A DNA stretch of 64,000 bases from SIG440 sp045646865 (GTDB taxonomy: Bacteria; Bacillota; Clostridia; Monoglobales; Monoglobaceae). Positions 41,818 through 50,045 of this stretch are shown piece by piece. The notes beneath the pieces are model-generated. The model had not been told where the DNA came from. It saw only the letters and a program-made list of their open reading frames with translations, and searched no databases. The number at the start of each line of letters is the position of its first letter. Position 1 is the stretch's first letter. The DNA lies in contig JAZRLM010000018.1 of the NCBI GenBank assembly GCA_045646865.1, positions 124,001-188,000 on the forward strand, given 5' to 3'. Both the position numbers and the translations under genes were made by a program.

Positions 41818-44121
41818 TTAATTAGGCATTATTTGTTCCATAACATAAACTTCAACGATGTCGCCTTCCTTTATGTCATTAAACTTTTCAATACTGATAC
41901 CACACTCATAACCGCTGGCAACTTCCTTAACGTCGTCCTTAAATCTCTTAAGTGATGCAAGCTCGCCCTCGTGGATAACAATACCGTCACGAACAATACG
42001 AACAAGGCTGTTTCGCTGAACCTTACCGTCGGTAACATATGCACCGCCGATTGTACCAACGCCCGAAACCTTAAAGGTCGTTCTGATTTCAACGTGACCT
42101 GTAACAGCCTCGCGGAACTTAGGTGCAAGCATACCCTTCATAGCGGCCTCAATATCCTCAATTGCATCATAAATTACTCTGTAAAGACGGATATCAACCT
42201 CCGAGCTTGCAGCAGCAACAGTTGCACCGGGTGTAGGACGCACGTTAAAGCCAACAATAATTGCATTTGAAGCACTTGCAAGCATAACGTCAGATTCAGT
42301 AACAGCACCAACTGCACCGTGGATAACATTAACACGGACTTCTTCGTTGGTAATTCTCTCAAGCGACTGACGAACAGCCTCAACCGAGCCCTGAACGTCT
42401 GCCTTAACAATGATATTAAGGTCTTTCATCTTACCTGCTTCAATGTGTTCAAACAGGTTTTCAAGTGAAACAGTCTGACTTGCCTTCTGAGCCTCCTGCT
42501 TTGCCTTGAACTTTCTTGCCTCTACTACATCTCTTGCCTTTCTTTCGTCCTCAACAGCATAGAACACATCGCCGCCGTCAGGAACTTCTGAAAGACCCAA
42601 AATCTCAACAGGAATTGAAGGACCGGCTTTTTTAATAGCCTTACCCTTATCGTCGTTCATTGCGCGAACTCTGCCCACAGCAGTACCCGCAACAACAATA
42701 TCACCTACTTTAAGAGTACCGTTCTGAACAAGAAGTGTTGCCACAGGACCTCTGCCCTTGTCAAGCTGAGCTTCGATAACAGTACCCTTTGCCATACGGT
42801 TGGGGTTAGCCTTAAGCTCCTTCATTTCAGCAACAAGAAGAACCATATCAAGAAGACCGTCAATGTTAATCTTCTGCTTTGCCGAAACCTCAACGCAGAT
42901 TGTATCGCCGCCCCATTCTTCGGGAACAAGACCGTGCTCGGTAAGCTCCTGACGAACTCTGTCGGGGTTTGCGCCTTCCTTATCAATCTTGTTGATTGCA
43001 ACAATAATTGCAACATTAGCCGCCTTTGCGTGGTTAATAGCCTCGATTGTCTGGGGCATAATACCGTCGTCAGCCGCAACAACCAATATAGCAATATCAG
43101 TAACCAGCGCACCGCGGGCACGCATAGCAGTAAAAGCCTCGTGACCGGGGGTATCAAGGAAGGTAATCTTCTTGTCATTTACACGAACACGGTAAGCACC
43201 GATATGCTGTGTAATACCGCCGAACTCGCCTTCGGTTACGTTTGAATTTCTGATTGTATCAAGGAGTGAGGTTTTACCATGGTCAACGTGACCCATAACA
43301 ACCACAACGGGTGAACGTGGGATAAGTGACTCAGGTGAGTCTTCAACGTCATTAAACAGTTTATCCTCTTCTGTCAGAATTATTTCCTTTTCAACCTTAG
43401 AACCAAAATCTTCCACTATAAGAGATGCGGTATCAAAGTCAAGCTCTTCGTTTACAGATGCCATAATACCAAGCATCATAAGCTTTTTGATAACCTCGGT
43501 TGAAGACTTGTCAAGACGTTCTGCAAGCTGACCAACAGTAATCGAATCAGGAACAAGCACCACCTGTGCCTCCTGCTTCTTTTCCTTTTTGGCAATCTTT
43601 TCAAATGCCTTGGGGTCCTGCTTTTCTTTAACAAGCTTACTCTTTTTGTTGCCTGTCTTAATCTTTTCCTTGCCGCCGCCCTGGCTCTTTACATTCTCGG
43701 GAACAAGCTCTTCAAGTCTTTCGTTGTCCAGACGGTCAAGGTCAACATTGTTTGCACGGGTATCAACCACACGGGTTTTGCGTGCAGGTGCATCACTTGC
43801 AAAGCCGCCCTCTGATTCGATTTTCTCAGGCGCCGTTTTTTCTTCTGCAACAACTTCTTCTGTTGACGCGTCTTCTGCTTTTTCAGCCTTTTTATCCTCT
43901 TTTGCAGGCTCCTCAACAGAAACGTCTGCAAACAATGCCGAAAAATCCTCCACCTGATGCTTTTGTGTAACATATTCAAATATAATATCAAGCTCTCTTT
44001 CGTCAAGAGCACTCATATGGCTCTTTTCAGAGATGCCGTAATCACTAAGAATTTTAACAAGCTCCTTGCCGGGAATTCCTACAAACCCCTTTGAAAGTTC
44101 ATATGCTTTAATTTTTGTCAT
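41818..44121 (-). CDS. infB: Translation initiation factor IF-2
   Basis: IF-2 recruits initiator tRNA and joins ribosomal subunits using GTP. From an ATG behind AAAGGGGAA the protein has 767 residues. An IF2_N domain (residues 1-55) is followed by an acidic/basic linker to about 170, a second IF2_N ('DSITVGQLAERLDKSSTEVIKKLMML'), and the G domain with 'GHVDHGKTSLLD', 'DTPGHEAF' and 'NKID'. Domains II-IV complete it. A longer upstream reading overlaps ylxQ but lacks a ribosome site. Confidence 0.97.
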   Translation of the reverse strand: MTKIKAYELSKGFVGIPGKELVKILSDYGISEKSHMSALDERELDIIFEYVTQKHQVEDFSALFADVSVEEPAKEDKKAEKAEDASTEEVVAEEKTAPEKIESEGGFASDAPARKTRVVDTRANNVDLDRLDNERLEELVPENVKSQGGGKEKIKTGNKKSKLVKEKQDPKAFEKIAKKEKKQEAQVVLVPDSITVGQLAERLDKSSTEVIKKLMMLGIMASVNEELDFDTASLIVEDFGSKVEKEIILTEEDKLFNDVEDSPESLIPRSPVVVVMGHVDHGKTSLLDTIRNSNVTEGEFGGITQHIGAYRVRVNDKKITFLDTPGHEAFTAMRARGALVTDIAILVVAADDGIMPQTIEAINHAKAANVAIIVAINKIDKEGANPDRVRQELTEHGLVPEEWGGDTICVEVSAKQKINIDGLLDMVLLVAEMKELKANPNRMAKGTVIEAQLDKGRGPVATLLVQNGTLKVGDIVVAGTAVGRVRAMNDDKGKAIKKAGPSIPVEILGLSEVPDGGDVFYAVEDERKARDVVEARKFKAKQEAQKASQTVSLENLFEHIEAGKMKDLNIIVKADVQGSVEAVRQSLERITNEEVRVNVIHGAVGAVTESDVMLASASNAIIVGFNVRPTPGATVAAASSEVDIRLYRVIYDAIEDIEAAMKGMLAPKFREAVTGHVEIRTTFKVSGVGTIGGAYVTDGKVQRNSLVRIVRDGIVIHEGELASLKRFKDDVKEVASGYECGISIEKFNDIKEGDIVEVYVMEQIMPN

Positions 44122-44144
44122 AATACTTCCCCTTTCTAACCTGA

Positions 44145-44462
44145 CTACTCTAAGTTTTCCCCAAGGCATTTTACAATTTCTTCTGCAATCCCCTGGTTCA
44201 TCACCGCAAGTACAACCGCAAATTCACGGCCCGTGTACCTGCCAAGTGTAAATTTATCGCTGTATTCAATCAGCTTTGACGAATAAAACTCACAGCTGTT
44301 TCTGAATTTCTTCTTTGTATTATCGGATGCATCCGATGCAACAATCACAAGATTTGCTTTTCCTGCCTTAATTGCATCTTTAGCCGCTCCTTCGCCAAAG
44401 GCAATGCCGCGCATCCGTGCGGCAAGACCAAGCATCCTGAAGAACTTATCATTCTCCGCCAC
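44145..44462 (-). CDS. ylxQ: L7Ae/L30e-family RNA-binding protein (YlxQ)
   Basis: The GTG start lies inside the end of ylxR, behind GAGGCGATG, and gives 105 residues starting 'MAENDKFFRMLGLAARMRGIAFGEG'-like sequence. The L7Ae fold binds kink-turn RNAs. The 14-nt overlap with ylxR is typical of nusA-ylxR-ylxQ-infB operons. Its exact cellular RNA target is not known here. Confidence 0.88.
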   Translation of the reverse strand: MAENDKFFRMLGLAARMRGIAFGEGAAKDAIKAGKANLVIVASDASDNTKKKFRNSCEFYSSKLIEYSDKFTLGRYTGREFAVVLAVMNQGIAEEIVKCLGENLE

Positions 44463-44703
44463 TTTGCATCGCCTCCAATGCATCATACACACTCTGGTCC
44501 ACCTTGCAGGATAGGCTGCGCTCCAATGCTCTTGTCTTGCGTGCCTTTTCGATACATCCGCCGTCCTTGCAGATATATGCGCCTCTGCCTGCCACCTTTC
44601 CGCCAAGGTCAACAGAAACATTATCCTTTTGCTTTACAATTCTTACAAGTTCGTCCTTGCCCTTGACCTCGCGACAGACCGCACACATACGCTGTAACTT
44701 CAT
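44449..44703 (-). CDS. ylxR: YlxR/RnpM-family RNA-binding protein
   Basis: The 84-residue protein has the family signature 'RMCAVCREVKGKDELVRIV' and 'GRGAYICKDGGCIEKA'. YlxR (RnpM) has been shown in Bacillus to bind RNase P RNA and modulate its activity. It follows nusA by 33 nt in the conserved order. Confidence 0.93.
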   Translation of the reverse strand: MKLQRMCAVCREVKGKDELVRIVKQKDNVSVDLGGKVAGRGAYICKDGGCIEKARKTRALERSLSCKVDQSVYDALEAMQSGGE

Positions 44704-44736
44704 AAATCATCCAACCCTTCCTGAAACCAACATTGA

Positions 44737-45771
44737 TTATTCTTCAGCATTGTCTGGTTTCAGGTCAATCTTCCAGCCGGTAAGACGTGCCGCAAGACGT
44801 GCATTCTGACCCTCCTTGCCAATAGCAAGTGAAAGCTGGTCTGCAGGAACAATAACGCTGCACATCTTCTTTTCTTCATCAACTGTGATTGATACAACCT
44901 TTGCAGGGCTAAGTGCCTGAGTAATAAATTCTGCAGGGTCGTCGCTGTACTTGATAATATCAATCTTTTCGCCGCGGAGCTCGTCGATAACCGCCTGAAC
45001 TCTCATGCCCTTGGGGCCGATACAGGTTCCAACAGGGTCAACACCCTCCATTGTGGAGTGAACTGCAATCTTACTTCTTGAGCCGGGCTCACGGGTAAGA
45101 CCCTTGATTTCAATAACACCCTTTTTGATTTCGGGAACTTCAAGCTCAAACAAGCGGCGCACAAGACCGGGATGTGAACGCGAAACCATAAGATGTACAC
45201 CCTTAACCGAGTTTGCAACCTCAACCACAAACACCTTATATTTTTCACCGGGCTTATAGTTATCATTCTTTACCTGCTCGTTGGGCATAAGAACAGATTC
45301 GGTATCGCCGATTTCAAGCATAATGTTGCGTCGGTCAATCTTTCTTACGGTGGCAGTCATAATATCGTTTGCACGGTCAGAAAATTCGTCAAAAGCCTTT
45401 TCACGTTCTGCCTCACGGATTCTCTGCAGAACAACCTGACGTGCGGTCTGTGCCGCAATTCTGCCGAATGCCGCAGGTGTAACCTCTGACTCTAAAACAT
45501 CGCCTGCTTCATATCTTACATCTATCTTCTTTGCATCTTCAACAGAAATTTCACATTCTCTGTCTTCTACTTCTTCAACAATGTTCTTTCTTGCATAAAC
45601 CTTGATTTCGCCTGTTTCTTCGTCGATAATAACCTTTGCGTCCTGAACAGCACCAAAATTCTTTTTGTATGCGCTGAGCAATGCACCGCTGAGGGCATCA
45701 ATAACAACGTCACGGCTTATGCCTTTTTCCTTTTCGATTTCATCCAATAATAAGAATAACTCTGCACTCAT
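44737..45771 (-). CDS. nusA: Transcription termination/antitermination protein NusA
   Basis: NusA binds RNA polymerase and stimulates pausing and intrinsic termination. The 344-residue protein has the N-terminal polymerase-binding domain, S1 domain ('GDVLESEVTPAAFGRIAAQTARQVVLQRI'), and two KH domains with 'GVDPVGTCIGPKGMRVQAV' and 'LSLAIGKEGQNARLAARLTGWKIDL'. It lacks the acidic repeats of enterobacterial NusA, as Firmicute forms do. In Bacillus the operon is autoregulated by NusA-dependent termination in the leader, which fits the hairpin at 46505-46533. Confidence 0.97.
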   Translation of the reverse strand: MSAELFLLLDEIEKEKGISRDVVIDALSGALLSAYKKNFGAVQDAKVIIDEETGEIKVYARKNIVEEVEDRECEISVEDAKKIDVRYEAGDVLESEVTPAAFGRIAAQTARQVVLQRIREAEREKAFDEFSDRANDIMTATVRKIDRRNIMLEIGDTESVLMPNEQVKNDNYKPGEKYKVFVVEVANSVKGVHLMVSRSHPGLVRRLFELEVPEIKKGVIEIKGLTREPGSRSKIAVHSTMEGVDPVGTCIGPKGMRVQAVIDELRGEKIDIIKYSDDPAEFITQALSPAKVVSITVDEEKKMCSVIVPADQLSLAIGKEGQNARLAARLTGWKIDLKPDNAEE

Positions 45772-45805
45772 TTTTTTAATCTCTCCAATCCTGTTTAGTA
45801 TTTAT

Positions 45806-46270
45806 TTAAAAATCAAAATGTAATTTTACAAAAGTTGTATCGCTTACGGCAAGCTTAGTTTCATTTTCGCCAATCTTCACCGTAAAGCCGTCGTCTTCAT
45901 AACCTGTCAGCTCGCCCGCCAGGGTTTTACTTCCGTCAACAGCCTTATAAAGACCAATATCCACAATGTGACCAATATACTTTTTAAAATGCTCAGGGGT
46001 TTTCAGCTTTCTTTCAATACCGGGCGAGGATACCTCTAGAATGTAATTCTCACGAATGGTATCAGCCTTGTCAAGCTCATCCCCAAGGGCACGGTTGATA
46101 ATTTCGCACTCATCAATAGAAATACCGCCTTCCTCTTTATCGGCATAAACCCTTAAATACCATGCACCGCCCTCCTTAACATATTCCACATCATAAATGT
46201 AGCAGGAAATGCCTTGGGCAATGGGTGTTGCCAGCTCAATAATCAATTTCTCAATCTTTGAATATGCCAT
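45806..46270 (-). CDS. rimP: Ribosome maturation factor RimP
   Basis: RimP helps assemble the 30S subunit. The 154-residue protein has 'YIYDVEYVKEGGAWYLRVYADKEEGGISIDECEIINRALGDELD' and 'YILEVSSPGIERKL', both family signatures. It is the first gene of the long operon down to ribF. The leader from the predicted promoter is about 280 nt. Confidence 0.95.
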   Translation of the reverse strand: MAYSKIEKLIIELATPIAQGISCYIYDVEYVKEGGAWYLRVYADKEEGGISIDECEIINRALGDELDKADTIRENYILEVSSPGIERKLKTPEHFKKYIGHIVDIGLYKAVDGSKTLAGELTGYEDDGFTVKIGENETKLAVSDTTFVKLHFDF

Positions 46271-46314
46271 TTGTACCTCCTTTTATTTGCGTCGCACATA
46301 TCAAAACAATCCAC

Positions 46315-46497
46315 AGGGAGAGATTTTTGAATAGTGTATGCCTGTTTCTAACAGGTCGAAGAGTTTAAAACAAGTAAATTTTCTGTCAGCAAAGAGCAAA
46401 AGCGGAGCGAATACTTGGTGTATTTGCGAGCATTTTGCCGTATGATTACTGGAAATTTACTGATTTAAACCGTGCGATATTCAAAAAGGCTCTCCCT
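46315..46497. repeat. Long imperfect palindrome in the rimP leader
   Basis: The 183-bp segment folds back on itself. Outermost arms: GGGAGAG (46316-46322) with CTCTCCC (46490-46496), then TTGAATA with TATTCAA, TTTAAA with TTTAAA, GTAAATTT with AAATTTAC, and near the apex GCGAATAC-TTG-GTGTATTTGC. Several mismatches and small side loops interrupt it. No reading frame is inside. It could be a long-hairpin repeat (MITE-like) or a structured leader of the rimP operon. RNA from the promoter at 46556 would contain it. Confidence 0.6.
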
Positions 46498-46504
46498 TAA
46501 ATGT

Positions 46505-46533
46505 AAAAGAGTGAGGTTTGCCTCACTCTTTCG
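46505..46533 (-). terminator. Hairpin terminator after nrdR, within the rimP leader
   Basis: AAAGAGTGAGG and CCTCACTCTTT form a perfect 11-bp hairpin with a 4-base loop. On the minus strand the tail is TTTTACATTT, an interrupted U-run. It ends nrdR transcripts, and also lies about 20 nt downstream of the predicted rimP operon start, so it may act as an attenuator that responds to NusA level. Confidence 0.7.
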
Positions 46534-46555
46534 AATACCATATTACGTTATACCA

Positions 46556-46584
46556 ATAATAACACAAAAACCCCGTAATGTCAA
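46556..46584 (-). promoter_or_regulatory. Promoter of the rimP-nusA-infB-ribF operon
   Basis: On the minus strand TTGACA (46579-46584) and TATTAT (46556-46561) are spaced by 17 bp. The -35 overlaps the nrdR stop codon. Predicted start is near 46549, upstream of the attenuator-like hairpin. Confidence 0.72.
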
Positions 46585-47036
46585 GCCTTTTTTATAATTT
46601 TGGCAAGTTCATCCATAAAGGAATTTATGTCCTTGAACTGACGGTAAACCGACGCAAATCTTACATAAGCAATATCATCAAGCTCTTTAAGACGTTCCAT
46701 AACCATTTCGCCGATTCGCTCAGATGTAACCTCGCGTTCAAGCATATTATAAAGCTTTGCCTCAATATCATCAATCAGCTTTTCGATGTCGGCTAAAGTT
46801 ACTGGGCGCTTTTCGCAGGCACGCAGGATGCCATTTAAAACCTTGTCTCTGTCCCATGTTTCACGCAGCCCGTCTTTTTTGACAACAATCATAGGGATAG
46901 TTTCGATTTTCTCGTATGTAGTAAATCTCTTTCCGCACTCCAGACATTCTCTGCGGCGACGGATGGTTGTGCCTTCCTCAGTTGAACGTGAATCTATTAC
47001 CTTACTTTCAAGATGTCCACAAAATAAACAACGCAT
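46581..47036 (-). CDS. nrdR: Transcriptional repressor NrdR
   Basis: NrdR represses ribonucleotide reductase genes in response to ATP/dATP. From the standard 'MRCLFCGHLESKVIDSR' start it has 151 residues, with a zinc ribbon ('CLFCG', 'CLECGKRFTTYE') and an ATP-cone ('VVKKDGLRETWDRDKVLNGILRAC'). An NrdR-box-like sequence overlaps its own promoter. Longer frames upstream lack a ribosome site. Confidence 0.96.
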   Translation of the reverse strand: MRCLFCGHLESKVIDSRSTEEGTTIRRRRECLECGKRFTTYEKIETIPMIVVKKDGLRETWDRDKVLNGILRACEKRPVTLADIEKLIDDIEAKLYNMLEREVTSERIGEMVMERLKELDDIAYVRFASVYRQFKDINSFMDELAKIIKKA

Positions 47037-47083
47037 TATTATCAACTCCAAACATAATTGGTGTGGGTACCCCACACAGATTA

Positions 47084-47123
47084 ACACAACATATAGTATA
47101 TCACAATTTTTTTTATTTGTCAA
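47084..47123 (-). promoter_or_regulatory. nrdR promoter with NrdR-box-like operator
   Basis: On the minus strand TTGACA (47118-47123) and TATACT (47095-47100) are spaced by 17 bp. ACACAACATATAGTAT (47084-47099) matches most positions of the NrdR box consensus and covers the -10, suggesting autorepression. A palindrome GTGGG-TAC-CCCAC lies a little downstream. Confidence 0.55.
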
Positions 47124-47521
47124 ACATTCCGTTTTCTTAAAAACTCAAACCTTTGTATCAGCATATCTTCCTTAATATTACTTTCTATACAAAAACTAAG
47201 CTCTACCACATCACGGGCAGCTTTATCGCCCATAAAGACCTTTATTTCCTTAGCCTTTGGAAAGGTGCTTTTAAGCAATTCCCCGGTCCATCCGCCAACA
47301 TACTCCTCGTCTGCCTCGGACAAAAGGATAACTCCCGCAAGAACATAGCCGTCACGACTGATAACAGCCGCCGAATCCACGCCCTCAAGTGCCGAAATCT
47401 GTCTTGCCACATCAATATGCGCCTTATCGTTGCCCCGCTCCTCACCGTACCATTTTACCGCACCTGCCGAAACGCAAACTGCAATTAAAATAAAAATCGG
47501 CAAAAAAACCTTTTTTTGCAC
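47120..47521 (-). CDS. YhcN/YlaJ-like sporulation-associated exported protein
   Basis: The 133-residue protein starts with a hydrophobic signal ('KKVFLPIFILIAVCVSAGAV') and continues with 'DVARQISALEGVDSAAVISRDGYVLAGVIL', a BON-like/heavy-metal-associated pattern seen in YhcN/YlaJ spore lipoproteins. A Cys is present in the signal but not in a canonical lipobox. The reading frame end overlaps the nrdR -35. The role is inferred. Confidence 0.6.
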   Translation of the reverse strand: MQKKVFLPIFILIAVCVSAGAVKWYGEERGNDKAHIDVARQISALEGVDSAAVISRDGYVLAGVILLSEADEEYVGGWTGELLKSTFPKAKEIKVFMGDKAARDVVELSFCIESNIKEDMLIQRFEFLRKRNV

Positions 47522-47655
47522 AAAACCACTCCATTGTATTTTTTACAAATATTATTTGCAGAAAAGGTACATTTATACAGAATATTTTTATAGAATTAAA
47601 CACAAAATACATATGAACAAATAAACAAATTCAAAAAAAAGGAGCGATTATTGGT

Positions 47656-47862
47656 ATGAATGTTATCGCATTGTTACTTGTTATAATCGGTGCCATCAAC
47701 TGGGGAAGTATCGGACTTTTCGGCGTAGACATCGTGGCGTCATTATTTGGCGGACAGTTATCTTTGATGAGCCGTATAATATTTACCCTTGTGGGTCTTG
47801 CAGGGCTTTGGTCGATTACCTTCTTCTTTAAAGAAACACCGATTATAGACAAGCACGAATAA
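47656..47862 (+). CDS. DUF378-family small membrane protein
   Basis: This 68-residue protein has two hydrophobic helices; 'VIIGAINWGSIGLFGVDIVASLFGG' and 'RIIFTLVGLAGLWSITFFF' are the DUF378 signatures. Function unknown. Start is ATG with GGAG about 13 nt upstream and a closer weak site. Single-gene unit ending in a terminator shared with glpP. Confidence 0.9.
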   Translation: MNVIALLLVIIGAINWGSIGLFGVDIVASLFGGQLSLMSRIIFTLVGLAGLWSITFFFKETPIIDKHE

Positions 47863-47867
47863 AAGTG

Positions 47868-47909
47868 AAAGACCTGATGCACGGTTTTAATCCGCACATC
47901 GGGTCTTTT
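47868..47909. terminator. Bidirectional terminator between DUF378 gene and glpP
   Basis: AAAGACCTGATG and CATCGGGTCTTT pair over 12 bp (one wobble) with T-rich tails, between two converging genes. Confidence 0.8.
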
Positions 47910-47912
47910 GAT

Positions 47913-48449
47913 TTAATGCTGTTTTTTCCAAAGCTCCTGCTTGCCAACCGAAACAGCGGTTGCCCCACAGGAAATTGCTTCATAAATTTCATCTTTTGTA
48001 TCTATCAGTCCGCCTGCGACAATAGGTATTTTAAGTTCATTTTTTAGACGCTTTATTATTTTAGGAATTGTACCTGGCATTATTTCAATCATATCCGCCT
48101 TTGTTGTCTTGGCAGTATCTATTGTGGTAGCGACAGATTGCGAATCAATAATAAAAAACCTCTGAACAGCAAACATATTCTCATTTTTTGCCATTTTAAT
48201 TATATTCGAACGTGTGCTTATTATTCCGTCTACACCCTGCTGTTTTGCAAAACGGATGCCGTATTCATCCTTGCCGATACCTTCCGCAAGGTCAAGATGT
48301 ATAAACAGCTTTTTACCTAATTCGTGAGCCGCCTTTGCCTGATTGTTAATATCAGCAATGTTGGGTGCCAGCATAAATATAATATCCACATCCGAATTCA
48401 ACGCACTCAAAAATTCGTCTTTGTTTCTTGATGCTGCAATTATTTTCAT
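47913..48449 (-). CDS. glpP: Glycerol-3-phosphate responsive antiterminator GlpP
   Basis: The 178-residue TIM-barrel-like protein shows 'DVDIIFMLAPNIADI', 'KKLFIHLDLAEGIGKDEYGIRF', 'GIISTRSNIIKMAK' and 'DMIEIMPGTIPKIIKRL', all GlpP signatures. In Bacillus, GlpP with G3P binds the leader of glp mRNAs and prevents termination. Here it is the last gene of the operon whose leader holds such a terminator, suggesting feedback within one transcript. Confidence 0.95.
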   Translation of the reverse strand: MKIIAASRNKDEFLSALNSDVDIIFMLAPNIADINNQAKAAHELGKKLFIHLDLAEGIGKDEYGIRFAKQQGVDGIISTRSNIIKMAKNENMFAVQRFFIIDSQSVATTIDTAKTTKADMIEIMPGTIPKIIKRLKNELKIPIVAGGLIDTKDEIYEAISCGATAVSVGKQELWKKQH

Positions 48450-48461
48450 TTTATCTCACCA

Positions 48462-48812
48462 TCATTCCATATTTCTTACCGCAATTACTTTACTGCCGAA
48501 TATATCCTTAATTATAACATCTCCTGCTGCAATTGGCAATACCGGCCGGACTTTATTTATAATTTCCATTGCCTCAAAGATTTTTTCTTTGGGAATGGGT
48601 GTATCAGTCTTCACAGGCAGCATTTTTCCGTTTTCACACCTTACTGTTGTGGTAATGGTACGTACAGGCGAAACACATTCGCTTTCTGCATACGCCCTTC
48701 CTCTCGGGCAAGTATTACCGCTTACCGCCGACACCCTGCCGTCATTTATTTCTGCCACAAGGCTGCAGCCTATGGGGCATACTATACAGGTTAATTCTCT
48801 TTTCATAATCAC
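48462..48812 (-). CDS. DUF1667 protein of the anaerobic glp operon
   Basis: The 116-residue protein begins with cysteines 'CIVCPIGCSL' and has 'GNTCPRGRAYAESECVSPVRTITTTV', the DUF1667 pattern. Its genes accompany FAD oxidoreductases and GlpA-like enzymes in anaerobes; a redox-cofactor or iron-sulfur role is likely but not shown. Start overlaps the upstream stop by 4 nt. Confidence 0.9.
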   Translation of the reverse strand: MIMKRELTCIVCPIGCSLVAEINDGRVSAVSGNTCPRGRAYAESECVSPVRTITTTVRCENGKMLPVKTDTPIPKEKIFEAMEIINKVRPVLPIAAGDVIIKDIFGSKVIAVRNME

Positions 48813-50044
48813 ATCTCCTCCAGTCTGAAGGTAAGTTCAGAACAGTTTTCAAACACACCGCTTTCAAGCATAACTCTCTCCATTTCACCGGGAGCAACCT
48901 TCGCCTTCTTCTTTGACAGAACCAAATCCTCACCGTTATAAACGCAAATTTTAACATTGCGAAACACATCTGCCACCCTGAAATACACCGCAACATCCTT
49001 CTTTTCGGTTATCTTCTGGGGAACTGTATATCTGATTTTTCCGTCAGTTGAGATATTAACATCCACCTTTTCAGCCGATAAATTTTTTATGTAATCAGCA
49101 GCGCTCATCCCCGCAATTTCAGCCTCCTCCGAAACAAAATCCACCAAATCATGTACGTGCAGAACATTTCCGCAGGCAAAAATTCCGTCGCAAGAGGTTT
49201 GTCTGCTTTGGTCAACCACCGGGCCGTTGGTAATCTTATCAAGGCTCACTGATGCACACTTTGAAAGCTCATTTTCAGGTATCAGACCCACAGACAAAAG
49301 CAGGGTATCACATTTGATAAATTCCTCTGTTTCGGGGACAGGCTTTCTTTTTTCATCCACCTGCGCAACAGTAACACCCTCAAGCCGTTCCTTGCCGTGA
49401 ATTTTAACAACAGTATGACTGAGCTTTAAAGGAATATTAAAGTCATTAAGACATTGCTCAATGTTTCGCGCAAGGCCTCCCGAATATGGCATCAGTTCGC
49501 ATACCGCCTTCACCTTTGCCCCTTCCAGCGTCATTCTCCTTGCCATTATCAGACCTATATCACCCGACCCTAAAATAACCACTTCTCTGCCGGGCATATA
49601 GCCTTCAATATTAACCAGTTTCTGGGCAGTACCAGCGCTGTAAATTCCTGCAGGACGAAATCCCGCTATATTAAGCGCACCCTTTGCCCTCTCACGGCAA
49701 CCCATAGCCAGTATAACAGCCTTTGCCTCTATCTGAAAAATTCCGTCCTCACTGTTCTGAGCGGTAACAACCTTATCAGGTGATATATCCACCACCATAG
49801 TATTGAGTTTATAATTTATGCCCAAATCAACAATCTGCTTTTCGTATCTCCACGCATATTCAGGGCCCGTAAGCTCTTCGCCGAATCTGTGCAGTCCAAA
49901 ACCGTTATGTATGCATTGCTGCAGAATTCCGCCCAGTGCGGCATCTCTCTCAATTATCAGAATATCACGTATGCCCTTTTTATATGCCGCAATCGCCGCA
50001 CTCATACCCGCAGGCCCGCCGCCTATTATTACCAAATCTGTCAT
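48809..50044 (-). CDS. FAD/NAD(P)-dependent oxidoreductase of the glp operon
   Basis: From 'MTDLVIIGGGPAGM' the product has 411 residues, with FAD-binding GGGPAGMSAA, and a second dinucleotide fold 'REVVILGSGDIGLIMARRM'. 'GCRERAKGALNIAGFRPAGIYSAGTAQ' and 'CDGIFACGNVLHVHDLVDFVS' fit the pyridine nucleotide-disulfide oxidoreductase family. Encoded between GlpA-like and DUF1667 genes, it likely passes electrons from G3P oxidation. It follows the GlpA gene by 1 nt. Confidence 0.9.
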   Translation of the reverse strand: MTDLVIIGGGPAGMSAAIAAYKKGIRDILIIERDAALGGILQQCIHNGFGLHRFGEELTGPEYAWRYEKQIVDLGINYKLNTMVVDISPDKVVTAQNSEDGIFQIEAKAVILAMGCRERAKGALNIAGFRPAGIYSAGTAQKLVNIEGYMPGREVVILGSGDIGLIMARRMTLEGAKVKAVCELMPYSGGLARNIEQCLNDFNIPLKLSHTVVKIHGKERLEGVTVAQVDEKRKPVPETEEFIKCDTLLLSVGLIPENELSKCASVSLDKITNGPVVDQSRQTSCDGIFACGNVLHVHDLVDFVSEEAEIAGMSAADYIKNLSAEKVDVNISTDGKIRYTVPQKITEKKDVAVYFRVADVFRNVKICVYNGEDLVLSKKKAKVAPGEMERVMLESGVFENCSELTFRLEEM

Positions 50045-50045
50045 A

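Noticed and set aside
46315..46497. Insertion sequence in the rimP leader
   Set aside because: Complementary arms exist but there is no transposase frame and no clear target duplication.
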